Positions 54,545-64,000 of a DNA stretch of 64,000 nucleotides are shown piece after piece. Made by a program: the position numbers and the translations under genes. The notes beneath the pieces are model-generated. The model ran no database searches and had not been told where the DNA came from. It saw only the letters and a list, made by a program, of their open reading frames with translations. Where the stretch lies: NCBI RefSeq assembly GCF_910594005.1, contig NC_057816.1:38679797-38743796 (forward strand), given 5' to 3'. Source of the stretch: Cervus elaphus (taxonomy: Eukaryota > Chordata > Mammalia > Artiodactyla > Cervidae). How positions within the stretch are numbered: the first letter of the stretch is position 1; each line of letters begins with the position of its first letter.

Positions 54545-54762
54545 ATTGTTCAGCCGCTAAGTCATGGCTGACTCTTTGCGACCCCGTGAACTACAGCACG
54601 CCAGGCTTCCCTGTCTTTCACTATTTCCTGTATTCTCAAACTCATGTCCATTGAGTAAGTGATGCCATCCAACCGTCTCATCCTCTGTCACCCCCTTCTC
54701 CTCTTGCCCTCAAACTTTCCCAGAATCAGGGTCTTTTCCAGTGAGTCAGCTTTTTGCAATAA
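54545..54762 (-). mobile_element. BovB 3' end
   Basis: Antisense BovB tail: attgttcagccgctaagtca, actacagcacgccaggcttc, gatgccatccaaccgtctca, cagaatcagggtcttttcca, ending ttttgcaataa. About 218 bp. Confidence 0.92.
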
Positions 54763-55835
54763 GCTGTGGGATAATTATTTCCAATGAACCTAGATGTGGT
54801 CTGTAGCTCCATCATAACAGCTTCATTCAGTCACATTGAACTGAAGGACTGTTTAATTACCTGGCTCCGATGCTAGACAGTGAGGAATGTAACAGCAGTG
54901 ACTATGACGTTGACTAAGATGGATTTCCTGTGTTAGGGGCCAACACAGAGAAGAGGCGTGCCTGACAAACAGCCGCAAGGAACTGAACTGGATTCACACG
55001 GAGCACTGAAGGGGCAGGTGATTAAAGAGCACCACAAACTAAACCCCAGCACTGCAGGGCAGAGGGAAGCCCAGCTGCCTGAGATCTAAGGGAGACAACA
55101 GGCAGAGAAAGATGATTTCGTCTGTTCTTATTGAAGGAAATTTGGAATCACGGCAAAGAAATGCCGAAGGCAAAAGTGCCAGACAGTACTCTCCAGACAC
55201 CTCACCTCTCTCTGTGGCCTGTGATTCTACTCTGGTTTAGATCTGGGGTCCATGGACCAAGATGACTTTAGTGTGAACCTTCTGGTTTATAATGCAGGCT
55301 CTTCAAAACATGGCCCAAGGAAGAGGTACGGTTTTCCTTCTTATCAGACTTCCTAGAAAAACTCCCATGTTTTTGTGAAATTTGGAAAACATTAAAAATT
55401 TAAGACATGCCAACATGAAATCCTTTCAGTCCCCTTCAGGACTAACAACATCAGTGCCTTTCTTAACAACACTGTGTTTACCTTAGAGCTTCTCAGTCTT
55501 GCGTTTGCCTTAGAGACCTAGAATGGAAAGCTCTTTGCCTGGTTGGCTGATTTCATCTTGAACAGCTTTAACCTCCATTTTGATTCAATATTAGATGTGC
55601 TTTTTCAATCCATTGTCTTGAAATCTTGCCAGATTACAAATAAGCAATTTCAACAAGAGTAATAAAAATGAACAGGACATCATAAAGAACATCAGTTGTG
55701 ACCTTTATTTAACCTCCTACATGGTCCAAGTGTGTCCTTGGCCCCAGCTGAAAAGTGAAAAGGAAACATACACAGATAATTTTACTTCCACTAAAATTCA
55801 GTGGTTAATAGCACCACTGCAAGGGTGGGAGGAAG
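54763..55835. other. Unassigned, low-repeat DNA
   Basis: About 1 kb without a repeat I can name; 54930-55240 is mildly GC-richer. The 75-codon frame 55721-55948 runs into a MIR and has no motif. Confidence 0.4.
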
Positions 55836-55839
55836 AAAT

Positions 55840-56010
55840 GAAATCAGTATTTCAAGTATATGTGCCAGGCACTACCCCAGGGCAACATGACAAAATAAGC
55901 ATCAGTCTCATTTTTGCAAAAGAAGAAGTTCAAACTCAAGGAAGTTAACACGAGCCATCATCTAAGGTCAAAAGCAACAAGATAATGGCACATAAATCCC
56001 TCTATCTGGC
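55840..56010 (-). mobile_element. MIR SINE
   Basis: Antisense MIR: tatgtgccaggcactacccc, ataagcatcagtctcatttt, gcaaaagaagaagttcaaac, tcaaggaagttaac. Confidence 0.65.
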
Positions 56011-56904
56011 TCTGAAGTCCATACTTTATCCTTTATAAAACTGAGCTTAAATTAAATCAGAGAACTACCGTATGAACAAGTAGGAACAGAGGAAATGAAA
56101 ATTTTTAGAGACTTCATAATTTATCAGCACAGATCTTGAGAAATAAATTGTTTTCATATTTTGCTTTCACATGTTTATATGTGTATGTGTGTGTGTGTAT
56201 GTTTGTGCGTAGCGAAAAGTTTCAGATCGGCATGTCATCAGCGTTCTACTAATGAAATTCTGAGATAAAATATGATGCCTTCATTAGCTTGGTTGGATGT
56301 TATCACCAGCATATTTCTATTGAAATATTAAAGATAACTCAAGGACTTCCAGTGCCACTCAGGGATGTCCAACCTGAGGACCACTGATAAAATCTGAAAC
56401 CACCCAGTATGATCGCACATCCCATCTACATGAATATAGTCAGTTTTCGGTCTTAGCGCTCTTTGAGTTTTTAATTTAGTTATTCTATCAAGAATGTCAT
56501 GAGCTCTTTCTTATTTCTTTGAGTTTCCTCCTTTAATAAGCCAATTTTGTAATGACTGCATCCCAGACCCCAGTATTTATAAAAAGTTGCTCACTTTGAC
56601 ACTTTATTCTGATACTAGAATAAATCAAAGAAATAATATATATATTTTTGGAAATTGTTCAACTAGCCATAATTTTTTGCTTCACTGATATTTTTTGGAC
56701 TGAACATATTCTTTTCACATTCTGAAAGTGACAATATGATTGTGGCATATTTCAGATATCTGTTTTTGGCTAAAGAGTGATTTTTTGATTATCTTTATTT
56801 TGAAAAACCAAGGAATTATTAGGAACCATGAAGCCTTCTTTAAATAAACTATAAATGAATAACAGCTGTTATTGACTTACAATATTGACATTTTTAATGT
56901 TTAC
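56011..56904. other. Unassigned AT-rich DNA
   Basis: No gene or repeat named. TG-rich run at 56176-56212. Confidence 0.4.
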
Positions 56905-57158
56905 TATAAAGGTTTGCTTAGCCCCAATGCTTTAAGGGATAAGTGGAAGCATTTGACCAATTATTTCCAGGGTACCAGTGACGTCACTGGGCTCTCTCCC
57001 GACACTCAAATCCAGTGCTCTTGGACCTATAAGCTAATGTCTGTCAGCTACTCAGGGCTAAAGGGAGGCATTTGGTTGCTCAATGCCAGTGTCCTTCCCC
57101 GGAACCAGAGCTTTCCGAGCTCTGTCACCTGGATACATTTACCACTTCCCGGAATAAG
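56905..57158 (+). promoter_or_regulatory. Low-repeat element with CRE palindrome and splice donor
   Basis: GC-richer island in AT-rich DNA, with no repeat recognised. It holds the full CREB/ATF consensus TGACGTCA (56979-56986) inside a perfect 16-bp palindrome CCAGTGACGTCACTGG (56975-56990). Its right edge reads AATAAG|GTAAGT with a consensus 5' splice site starting at 57159. An open plus-strand frame (56872-57162, 96 codons) covers it but ends at a TAA straddling the donor and has no known domain. It could be a promoter with a non-coding first exon, an enhancer, or chance. Confidence 0.35.
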
Positions 57159-57287
57159 GTAAGTCTCTGTCCCAGGGAGCTCACTACACCTCCTCCCTAG
57201 GTTTCCCACTCCCCCCAGTCTGACATCCCTCAACACCTCTATCACTTTCCTGAAGATAAGCCTATGAGCTCTTTTAATTCTTTGAGC
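57159..57287. other. Unassigned, pyrimidine-rich
   Basis: Follows the candidate splice donor and precedes an L1 3' end. No feature named. Confidence 0.35.
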
Positions 57288-57379
57288 TTCACTGTATAGC
57301 ACATGGAACTATACTCAATATCCTGTAACAACCTATAAGAGAAAAAAATCAAAAAAGAAAGTTCATGTGTATGTGAATG

Positions 57380-57382
<3 letters not shown>

Positions 57383-57412
<30 letters not shown>
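57383..57412. repeat. (GT)15 microsatellite
   Basis: Uninterrupted GT dinucleotide run of 30 bp just before the first Bov-tA of this L1 tail. Confidence 0.95.
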
Positions 57413-57415
<3 letters not shown>

Positions 57416-57628
57416 GGCTTCTCTAGTGGCTCAGACAGCAGAGAATCTGCCTGCAGTATGAAAGTCCTAGGTTCAATCCCTGGGCCAGGAAGATCCCCTG
57501 GAAAAGAGCAAGACAACCCACTCCAGTATTCTTGCCTAGAGAATTCCATGGTTACAGGAGCCTGGTGAGTTACAGTCCATACGGTCACAAAACAGTCAGA
57601 CATGATTTAGTGACTAAGCAACAACACA
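57416..57628 (+). mobile_element. Bov-tA SINE
   Basis: Sense Bov-tA: ggcttctctagtggctcaga, atctgcctgcagtatgaaag, cactccagtattcttgccta, to catgatttagtgactaagca. Confidence 0.92.
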
Positions 57629-57663
57629 CACATACACACAGATAAATATGTGTGTGTGTGTTG

Positions 57664-57859
57664 TACACTGGTAAAGAATCTGTCTTCCAATGCAGGAGAC
57701 ACACGAGACATGGGTTTGATTCCTGGGTTGAGAAGATCCCCTGGAGAAGGATCTGGCAACCCACTCCAGTATTCTTGCCAGGAGAATTTCACAGACAGAG
57801 GAGCCTGGTGGGCTACAGTCCATGGGATTGCAAAGAGTCATACATGACTGAATGACTGA
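57664..57859 (+). mobile_element. Bov-tA SINE lacking the first bases
   Basis: Sense Bov-tA starting at tacactggtaaagaatctgt and ending gactgaatgactga; its tail position is occupied by the alternating CG/CA tract that follows. Confidence 0.9.
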
Positions 57860-57874
57860 GCATGCGCGTGCGCG

Positions 57875-57908
<34 letters not shown>

Positions 57909-57912
57909 TATG
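57860..57912. repeat. 53-nt perfect alternating purine-pyrimidine tract (CG/CA)
   Basis: From G57860 to G57912 every step alternates purine and pyrimidine: CATGCGCGTGCGCGCACGCG at 57861-57880, then CGCA and a long (CA)n, ending CATATG. Seven CpG dinucleotides fall in 57865-57882. Such CG+CA alternation is a strong Z-DNA-forming pattern. Confidence 0.95.
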
Positions 57913-58144
57913 AAGCACTTTGCTATAAACCTGAAACTAACACAACATTGTTAATTATACTTCAATAAAAATTTTGAAAAAGTTTATACATTTCAAAAAA
58001 AAAGAAAATTCTAAGAGTTTTACTCATGATCACTCTTCTCTCTGGGTAAACAGGGCAACCAAGATAACAAGCAGGCTAAACTGGCAGAGCTGTGTGTGGG
58101 CTTAAGAGACACAGTCCATGGTCCTTTTCCTTAGAGACTATGAC

Positions 58145-58672
58145 AGTGTAGTGGTTAAGAGCACAGACCTTGACGCCAGGCTCCCTGAATTTGAACACCA
58201 GAGTCTGCCCCTCAGCTGCCCATTCTTCAGCAAATTGTTCAACCTCTGTATACCTTGGCTTCATCATGTATAAAATAAAGATATGATGATACCCTTTTAA
58301 AGGGTTATACTGAAGATGCATGCCTGAGTGAGTGCTAAGTCGCTTCAGTCATGTCCAACTCTTTGTGACCCTATGGACTATAGCCCACCAGTCTCCTCTA
58401 TCTGTGAAATTCTCCTGGCAAGAAAATGGGATTCTCTAGGCAAGAATACTGGAATGGGCTGCCATGTCCTCCTCCAGGGGATCTTCCCGACCCAGGGATT
58501 GAACCCGTGTCTCTTATGTCTCCTGCATTGGCAAGTGGGTTCTTTACCCACTAGCGCCACTTGGAACACCCATATTGAAGATGAAATAAGTTAATTCACA
58601 CAAAGTATTTAGAATAGTGCCTAACCCAAAGTGAACACTCAATAACTGTTAGCTTTTATTAGCTACTATTGA
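58145..58672 (+). mobile_element. MIR SINE split by Bov-tA2
   Basis: Well-preserved sense MIR: cagtgtagtggttaagagca, cagaccttgacgccaggctc, cctctgtataccttggcttc, aagggttatactgaagatg; then after the SINE gaaataagttaattcacaca, agaatagtgcctaacccaaa, gaacactcaataactgttag. Confidence 0.88.
58325..58571 (-). mobile_element. Bov-tA2-type SINE with 12-bp target-site duplication
   Basis: Antisense Bov-tA2 (gtgctaagtcgcttcagtca to actagcgccacttgg) carrying a small internal duplication (tgaaattctcctggcaagaa, then gggattctctaggcaagaat). Flanks ATACTGAAGATG (58307-58318) and ATATTGAAGATG (58572-58583) match at 11 of 12. Confidence 0.92.
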
Positions 58673-58845
58673 TTCCTCTCTGAGATGCTTTTCTCAGCTG
58701 CTCTTCACTTTGATTTTCTGAATCCATTCTTACACTTGCTCTAAGCCTAATGATGAAGCAAGCTGCACACGCCAGCAGGGAGTCGGCAGTCCTGAGTACT
58801 CTGCACACCAGCCTGGCCTTGACTTATCCCTCCGGGGTGCTTTTT
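58673..58845. other. Unassigned DNA
   Basis: Short stretch between two MIR copies; nothing recognised. Confidence 0.4.
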
Positions 58846-58849
58846 CGGT

Positions 58850-59045
58850 GAGGCAGCATATTTTAAAAGGTTCAAGAGTCAGACTGCCTGGTGGGAAACT
58901 CTGGCTCCATTGTACTTTTTTCTACGTGGATGACCTTGGGCAAGGGCTTAATCTTGCTCTGCATAAGGACGGCACCAAACTTAAAGGGTGATCATGAGGA
59001 TTAAATTACTCAACATTCATAAAATTCTAAAAATTTACTTGCAAA
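58850..59045 (+). mobile_element. MIR SINE
   Basis: Sense MIR: aggttcaagagtcagactgc, ctggtgggaaactctggctc, gatgaccttgggcaagggct, gatcatgaggattaaattac. Confidence 0.8.
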
Positions 59046-59167
59046 GATCAAATTCTATATAAGTTGGTTAAATAAATACCAATTCTGATTAGAAGAAACA
59101 GAAATTTAATTTCTTACCAAAGAATGAAAATGTCAGGAAGGGGTGTTAAGAAGGATTGATTTCTTCT

Positions 59168-59372
59168 GGGGGTTGCTATAAGAATCTGCCTGTCACTGCA
59201 GACAATGTAAGAGATGAAGGTTCGACCCCTTAGTCGAGACAATTTCCTGGAGGAGGGCATGGCAACCCACTCCAGTATCCTTGCCTGGAGAATCCCATGG
59301 ACAGAGGAGCCTGGTGGGCTACAGTCCACAGGGTCGCACAGAAAGGGACCCAACTGAACCGACTTAGCACAG
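59168..59372 (+). mobile_element. Bov-tA-type SINE, variant head
   Basis: Sense SINE with an unusual head (gggttgctataagaatctgc, ctgtcactgcagacaatgta) and normal 3' half (cactccagtatccttgcctg to ccaactgaaccgacttagca). Confidence 0.88.
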
Positions 59373-59447
59373 TACGAACTTAAGACCTCAAACTATAAAA
59401 ATTCACTCCTAAAATACTAGCAAACTTTCTTCAATGAATTTCAGATT

Positions 59448-59576
59448 GCTGTTGTTGTTTAGTCTCAAAGCCATGTCCGGCTCTTTGCGACTCCATGGAC
59501 TGCAGCCCACTAGGCTTCTCTGTCCATGGAATTTGGCAGGCAAGAGTACTGGAGTGGGTTGCTATTTCCTTCTCCA
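59448..59576 (-). mobile_element. 5'-truncated Bov-tA SINE with 12-bp target-site duplication
   Basis: Only the tail half in antisense: gctgttgttgtttagtctca, tttgcgactccatggactgc, gggttgctatttccttctcc. Flanked by GAATTTCAGATT (59436-59447) and GAATTTCAAATT (59577-59588), 11 of 12 identical. Confidence 0.92.
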
Positions 59577-59588
59577 GAATTTCAAATT

Positions 59589-59829
59589 AACAGTAGTTAT
59601 ATTAAATAAATAATGTGGCAGTCTTGAAAAACAATTCTTACAGTAAATTAAACCTAACTCCTGTAACTCGGTATATATAAATTTTTTTCTTACCTAAACT
59701 GCATAGGAATAAATTTATATGGGGTATAAATCAAGTCAAGATAAATGTTTCAATATAATGAGATCTTTCATAAGGTAACAGAAAGTTATACACTTTAAGT
59801 GAACTTTTGCAATCATTCAAAGATCTAAA
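59589..59829. other. Unassigned AT-rich DNA
   Basis: Nothing recognised. Confidence 0.4.
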
Positions 59830-59950
59830 AAAATTTTATAATGACTACCTACTATGTACCAGTGTGTTAAGTGATGGGGGAACAATGGAGGATGCCTGCC
59901 TTTCAATGACTTGCCATTAAGAGTGTAGGAATAAGAGATGGGAATAAACA
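59830..59950 (-). mobile_element. L2 3'-end fragment
   Basis: Antisense L2: ataatgactacctactatgt, accagtgtgttaagtgatgg, gcctttcaatgacttgccat. Confidence 0.65.
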
Positions 59951-60555
59951 GTAACAAGGTCCCCCAACATGAAGCAGGAGACAGGCCACACCTATGCCTT
60001 CTGTGCCACCTGAAAACCACCCACGGCGCTCACTCACCCCCCACACCCACCAGTCTAATCCCCACTTTACAGGAAGTCTGAGTTCCCTGGTTGGAATGAG
60101 GGAGAGGGAGAGACTTGGTGCTTTTCCTTTGTAAATGCAATGCACATTGAACTACTGGCAAAGTGTGCAACTTTGTAATAGCCCTGAGAAATGGTACAAG
60201 GAAAAGTAAAGACAAGGTGTTTTCATTGTCTATAAAAAACCAGAGAGTACTTGCAGATTGATTTAGCTATTTAAAAATAGAATCCAAAGAAATGACTTTC
60301 ATGAAGAAGAAGGTTTAAAATATGTTTTAGTCATTTTTTTCTCTCCAGGAAGACTGTCTAAGCCACCAGCGAAGAGAGTAAAATATCATGCTTTCTAAAC
60401 TTAATTCCACTCTATCCAAGCTCTGGCTACAGTGAAATTGGCCCTTTTTCCATCACCACATAAACATCTTTTAAACACATTTGAAGGTAGATTCTCTGGA
60501 CATCTCTGGGTATACAGTTGGCACTTCTGAAGTTTTGCTTGTAACTTGAGGTTCA
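59951..60555. other. Unassigned DNA
   Basis: 60000-60060 is C-rich with a few CpGs. Frames at 59817-60215 (minus) have no recognised motif. Confidence 0.4.
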
Positions 60556-61835
60556 GAAACTACCACATAATTGTACTCATCTCACATGCTAGCAAAGTAA
60601 TTCTCAAAATTCTCCAAGCCAGGCTTCAACAGTACGTGAACCGTGAACTTCCAGATGTTCAAGCTGGATTTAGAAAAGGCAGAGGAAACAGAGATCAAAT
60701 TGCCAACATCCGTTGGATCATCAAAACAGCAAGAGAGTTTCAGAAAAACATCTATTTCTGCTTTATTGACTATGCCAAAGCATTTGACTGTGTGGATCAC
60801 GACAAACTGAAAATTCTTCAAGAGATAGGAATACCAGACCACCTGACCTAACTCCTGAGAAATCTGTATGCAGGTCAAAAAGGAACAGTTAGAACTGGGC
60901 ATGGAACAACAGACGGGTTCCAAATCGGGAAAGGAGTATGACAAGGCTGTATAGTATTACCCCGCTTATTTAACTTATATGCAGAATACATCATGCGAAA
61001 CGCTGGGCTGGATGAACCACAAGCTGGAATCAAGATTGCCAGGAGAAATATCAATAATCTCAGATACGCAGATTACACCACCCTTATGGCAGAAAGTGAA
61101 AAAGAACTAAAGAGCCTCTTGATGAAAGTGAAAGAGGAGAGTGAAAAAGTTGGCTTAAAACTGAACATTCAGAAAATTAAGATCATAGCATCTGGTCCCA
61201 TCACTTCATGACAAATAGATGGGAAAACAATGGAAACAGTGAGAGGCTTTATTTTAGGGGGCTCCAAAATGAATGCAGACGGTGATGGCAGCCATGAAAT
61301 TAAAAGACACTTTCTCCTTGGAAGAAAAGCTATGACCAACCTAGACAGCACATTAAAAAGCAGAGACATTACTTTGCCAACAAAAGTTCATCTAATCAAA
61401 GCTATGGTTTTTCCAGTAGTCATGTATGGATGTGACAGTTGGACTATAAAGAAAGCTGAGCGCTGAAGAACTGATGCTTTTGAACTGTGGTGTTGGAGAA
61501 GACTCTTGAGAGTCCTGAGGAGATCCAACCAGTCAATCTTAAAGGAAATCAATCACGAATATTCATTCGTGAAGGACTGAAGCTGAAGCTGAAACTCCAA
61601 TATTTTGGCCACCTGATGCGAAGAGCTGACTCGTTTGAAAATATCCTGATGCTGGGAAAGATTGAAGGCAGGAGAAGGGGATGACAGAGGATGAGATGGC
61701 TGGATGGCATCACTGACTCGATGGACATAAGTCTGAGCAAGCTCCAGGAGCTGGTGATGGACAAGGAGCACTGGCATGCTGCAGTCCATGGAGTCGTAAA
61801 GAGTCAGACATGACTGAGCGACTGAACTGAACTGA
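60556..61835 (+). mobile_element. BovB LINE, 5'-truncated, 1.28 kb
   Basis: Sense BovB from gaaactaccacataattgta to the gactgaactgaact terminus. The first open piece (60546-60851) covers the segment before RT and motif A (IDYAKAFDCVDH), stopping at ctgacctaactcc (TAA at 60849). Motif C is YADY (TAC at 61074-61076 replaces GAC). Later pieces (60993-61211, 61230-61466, 61487-61684) are in shifted frames. An 18-bp-scale duplication (atattcattcgtgaagg) marks 61558-61575. Dead copy without endonuclease. Confidence 0.95.
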
Positions 61836-62464
61836 GGGTCAGGATGAGGGTGGTTGGATTGTAGAAGCAGTCTTTCTGGCCAGGCCTGCTCAGGATTTGG
61901 ACTCTTTTAGCAAAGTCACTGAAGCTTTAACTTTCTAAAGGAAACCTCTGCAGTCTAAAAAAATAATACAGCTTCTGTAACTTCTTCCCTCAGAAACATG
62001 GAGAGAAGTTTTAATCATTATGTAGACAGCTGAATCCTAGGCTGTAGAGTCTGATGATCTTGCTCTATATGCCCAGGTAAATTACCTTGATTTGCTCATT
62101 TGCATTACTAAGGGACCAAATAGATTTTTCTAACAGAAAAAATACCATAATGCAGATTAGTAAAATCACACAGTACACTGTAAAATGTTTTCTTTAGTTG
62201 TTATTCCTTCAAATCTGAAAGAACATTTCTCTGAATCTGGAAGAATTTTAGCTCGTGTAAAGCAGCAGTCTCATATATACCTGGAGCATCAATTAAAAGC
62301 ACTGGTTGCTGAGTTTTTTTGTTTCTTTTGTTTTCAGGATCCCAGTTCTCTGTGGATGAACACATGTACAGGTTCTCAACTTGTCTTTCACTACTTGGTA
62401 CAACAGCAACATGTCTTAAAGCAAAAATGTCTTGAAAGCCAATGGGCATAGAAGGCTATTTCTT
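61836..62464. other. Unassigned DNA
   Basis: No gene or confident repeat. Both open frames at 62185-62451 lack recognisable motifs. Confidence 0.4.
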
Positions 62465-62815
62465 TTTTTAAATGTTTTATTTTGTATTGGGGTATAGTGA
62501 AGGGATTCAGCCATACATATACATGAATCCATGCTTCCCCAAACCCCGTTCCTATCCAGGCTGCCACATAACATTGAGCAGAGTTCCTTATGCTATACAC
62601 AAAGTCTTTGCTGGTTATCCATTTGAAATATAGCAGTGGGTATGTGTCCGTTCCAAGCTCCCTAACTATCCCTTCCCTCAGCCTTACCCCCTGATAAATC
62701 ATAAGTTCATGCTCTAAGTCTAGGAGTCTGTTTCTGTTTTATAAATAAATTTATTTGTATCATTTCTTTTTAGATTCTGCACAATAGAGTTTGCCATACT
62801 GAGTGAAGTAAGAAA
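62465..62815 (-). mobile_element. Ruminant L1 3' end with short 5' inversion
   Basis: 62465-62780 is antisense L1 3' UTR: ggggtatagtgaagggattc, agccatacatatacatgaat, tgagcagagttccttatgct, ctggttatccatttgaaata, then ttagattctgcacaata. At 62790-62815 the text flips to sense L1 (gccatactgagtgaagtaag), the block that lies just upstream in intact L1. Tail T-run at 62462-62469. Confidence 0.75.
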
Positions 62816-62889
62816 GCTGCTTCTTATAAGGCAAAGTCAGCTATTCCTTAAATATGCCAAGAAAAATAACCATTCGAGTAACCAGGTAT

Positions 62890-63090
62890 TAAAGCCCTAC
62901 TAAGCATACAGACATCGTCCCAGGGGGTTTATACATGTCACTTCTAATTCTTATAAGCACGCACACAATTGTTACTAATCATTCTCATTTTATAAATAAG
63001 CTCAAAGCATCAGTTTCTTGACCAGTGATACCCAGCTAGTCAACAACAGATTGGGAATTTTAACCTTATCTGCCTGTTTCTAAAGATGAA
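62890..63090 (-). mobile_element. MIR SINE
   Basis: Antisense MIR: gggggtttatacatgtcact, aattgttactaatcattctc, attttataaataagctcaaa, gatacccagctagtcaacaa, cagattgggaattttaacct. Confidence 0.78.
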
Positions 63091-63855
63091 GTCTTTGCTT
63101 CCTCAGCAACTGGCCTACTACAAGTACAAAGGCAGTTATGCTAAATCTCAAAAGACAATTCCTGAATTTATCTGGGAGCCAAGGGGTTTTAGATAAAAGG
63201 TCTATTCGCATGCTCTAGGCCTATCTCACTGCTTTACCTCAAGTGACAACTCAACCTGATTCAGAAGAAACAGAGTTTCACCATGTGAGCACTTCCCTGG
63301 GTGAAAGAGGTTCCTTTAGTCCTCCCAAAGTAAGACATTACCTTTACCTCCCTGTCTAACGACGTTTTCTTTCAGAAGAATGTCTTCGAAGGGCAGGGTG
63401 AAGAAGCACTAAAAGTATATAGAAGACATCTGACTGGACTGAATTAATTTTTTTAAAGTAAAGCAAGAAAAGAAAATGGAGAAAGTAGAAAAAGAACTAT
63501 TACTCTAGATGCTGAACAGTGAAATTAATGTGGGTACCTGAGAAAGGCTTGGTAAAGCAGGAGATTTGAGTCTCTAAGTCAAAGGCTTCCCTCCTGCTTT
63601 TTGCCACTGATACAAGATGTCCAACTTCTCTAGAATTTGGAACCTGCAGTGCTAAGGAAACACACAGATTTCATCTATAGGAAAAGCATATTGCAGCCAA
63701 TTCTTGATTATCTGCATCCCTAGAAAACTGCAGTAAGAGAGTTAATATCCTAACATGGAAAATTTACCCACCAGCTTCTAAGCCATGAGCTTGCCCTTCT
63801 TACTTCTACCTCTAAAACTGGATAAAGAGGAAGCAGTCAGGAAGGAGAAAGAGGG
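63091..63855. other. Unassigned DNA
   Basis: No gene or repeat recognised. Confidence 0.4.
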
Positions 63856-63859
63856 AACT

Positions 63860-64000
63860 GGTTTTGCAGGCAGACTCAGTTCATATTCTGGCTCCTCAAG
63901 CACCAGTTAGGTGTTTATGGAAAACTTTGAACTTCACTGAAACTCAAAATACTAGCAATAAAATGGAGCTTATAAGACCTACCTCTTAACTGCTTTTCTA
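63860..64000 (+). mobile_element. MIR SINE, runs off window end
   Basis: Sense MIR: ttttgcaggcagactcagtt, catattctggctcctcaagc, acttcactgaaactcaaaat, ggagcttataagacctacct. Its 3' end is cut by the window boundary. Confidence 0.7.

Larger units (their letters stand above)
57288..57985 (+). mobile_element. L1 3' UTR carrying two Bov-tA insertions
   Basis: Sense L1 3' UTR: ttcactgtatagcacatgga, actatactcaatatcctgta, acaacctataagag, then GT repeat, two SINEs, and the end gaagcactttgctataaacc, taacacaacattgttaatta, tacttcaataaaaatttt. Both SINEs lie in the variable TG/CA part of the L1. Confidence 0.85.

Overview
The window is ordinary nuclear DNA of a pecoran ruminant (cattle, sheep, goat, deer group; the species cannot be fixed from sequence alone). 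The diagnostic signal is about thirty copies of the tRNA-derived Bov-tA SINE family, about ten fragments of the RTE-clade LINE BovB, a CHR-2 SINE shared by ruminants, whales and hippos, and young ruminant-type L1 3' ends. Beneath these lies an older layer common to placental mammals: MIR, L2, degenerate L1M, MER5A-like hAT elements and one MaLR LTR. The sequence is AT-rich and CpG-poor outside the youngest SINEs. Almost every open reading frame of 60-160 codons is a translation of a SINE or LINE in one of its frames. No complete protein-coding gene, rRNA, functional tRNA or CRISPR array is supported, so the window is probably intergenic or inside a long intron.

Layout. 1-11.6 kb: degenerate L1 and L2 with Bov-tA insertions, a nested Bov-tA/BovB at 3.8-4.15 kb, a GATA-type microsatellite with a 34-bp perfect palindrome at 6.19 kb, a 5'-inverted L1 at 6.26-6.55 kb, and CHR-2 plus L1 tails at 10.8-11.6 kb. 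11.9-14.4 kb: two minus-strand BovB pieces, the larger (1.25 kb, with a 269-codon reverse-transcriptase relic) sitting in a MER5A-like element with a 9-bp target-site duplication. 14.5-24.3 kb: mixed MIR, L1M and L2 with SINEs. 24.3-27.2 kb: three MIRs, a 520-bp compound AT-rich tandem array, an unassigned CpG-bearing block and an L2. 27.3-28.7 kb: plus-strand BovB with a second BovB tail. 29-36.5 kb: L1 fragments, one nested L1-in-L1 insertion, a MaLR LTR and about 2 kb of eroded L1 ORF2. 37.5-49.1 kb: SINE and BovB fragments around a low-repeat GC-richer block at 41.5-42.1 kb with two AP-1 consensus sites. 49.6-54.8 kb: L1 3' end, near-complete L2 3' region and a 1.6-kb BovB. 54.8-64 kb: a candidate regulatory element or exon at 56.9-57.16 kb (CRE palindrome followed by a consensus splice donor), a 53-nt Z-DNA-type tract at 57.86 kb, another BovB at 60.6-61.8 kb and a second 5'-inverted L1 at 62.5 kb.

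How the parts relate. Bov-tA and BovB share a 3' tail (the AGTCGGACACGACTGAGCGACT-like end), consistent with the SINE being copied by BovB machinery; all BovB copies here lack the 5' endonuclease region and are dead. Nested insertions give a relative order: MIR, L2, MER5A and L1M are oldest, then BovB and Bov-tA, then some young L1 tails. Coordinates of old repeats are approximate because boundaries were judged by eye against remembered consensus sequences.
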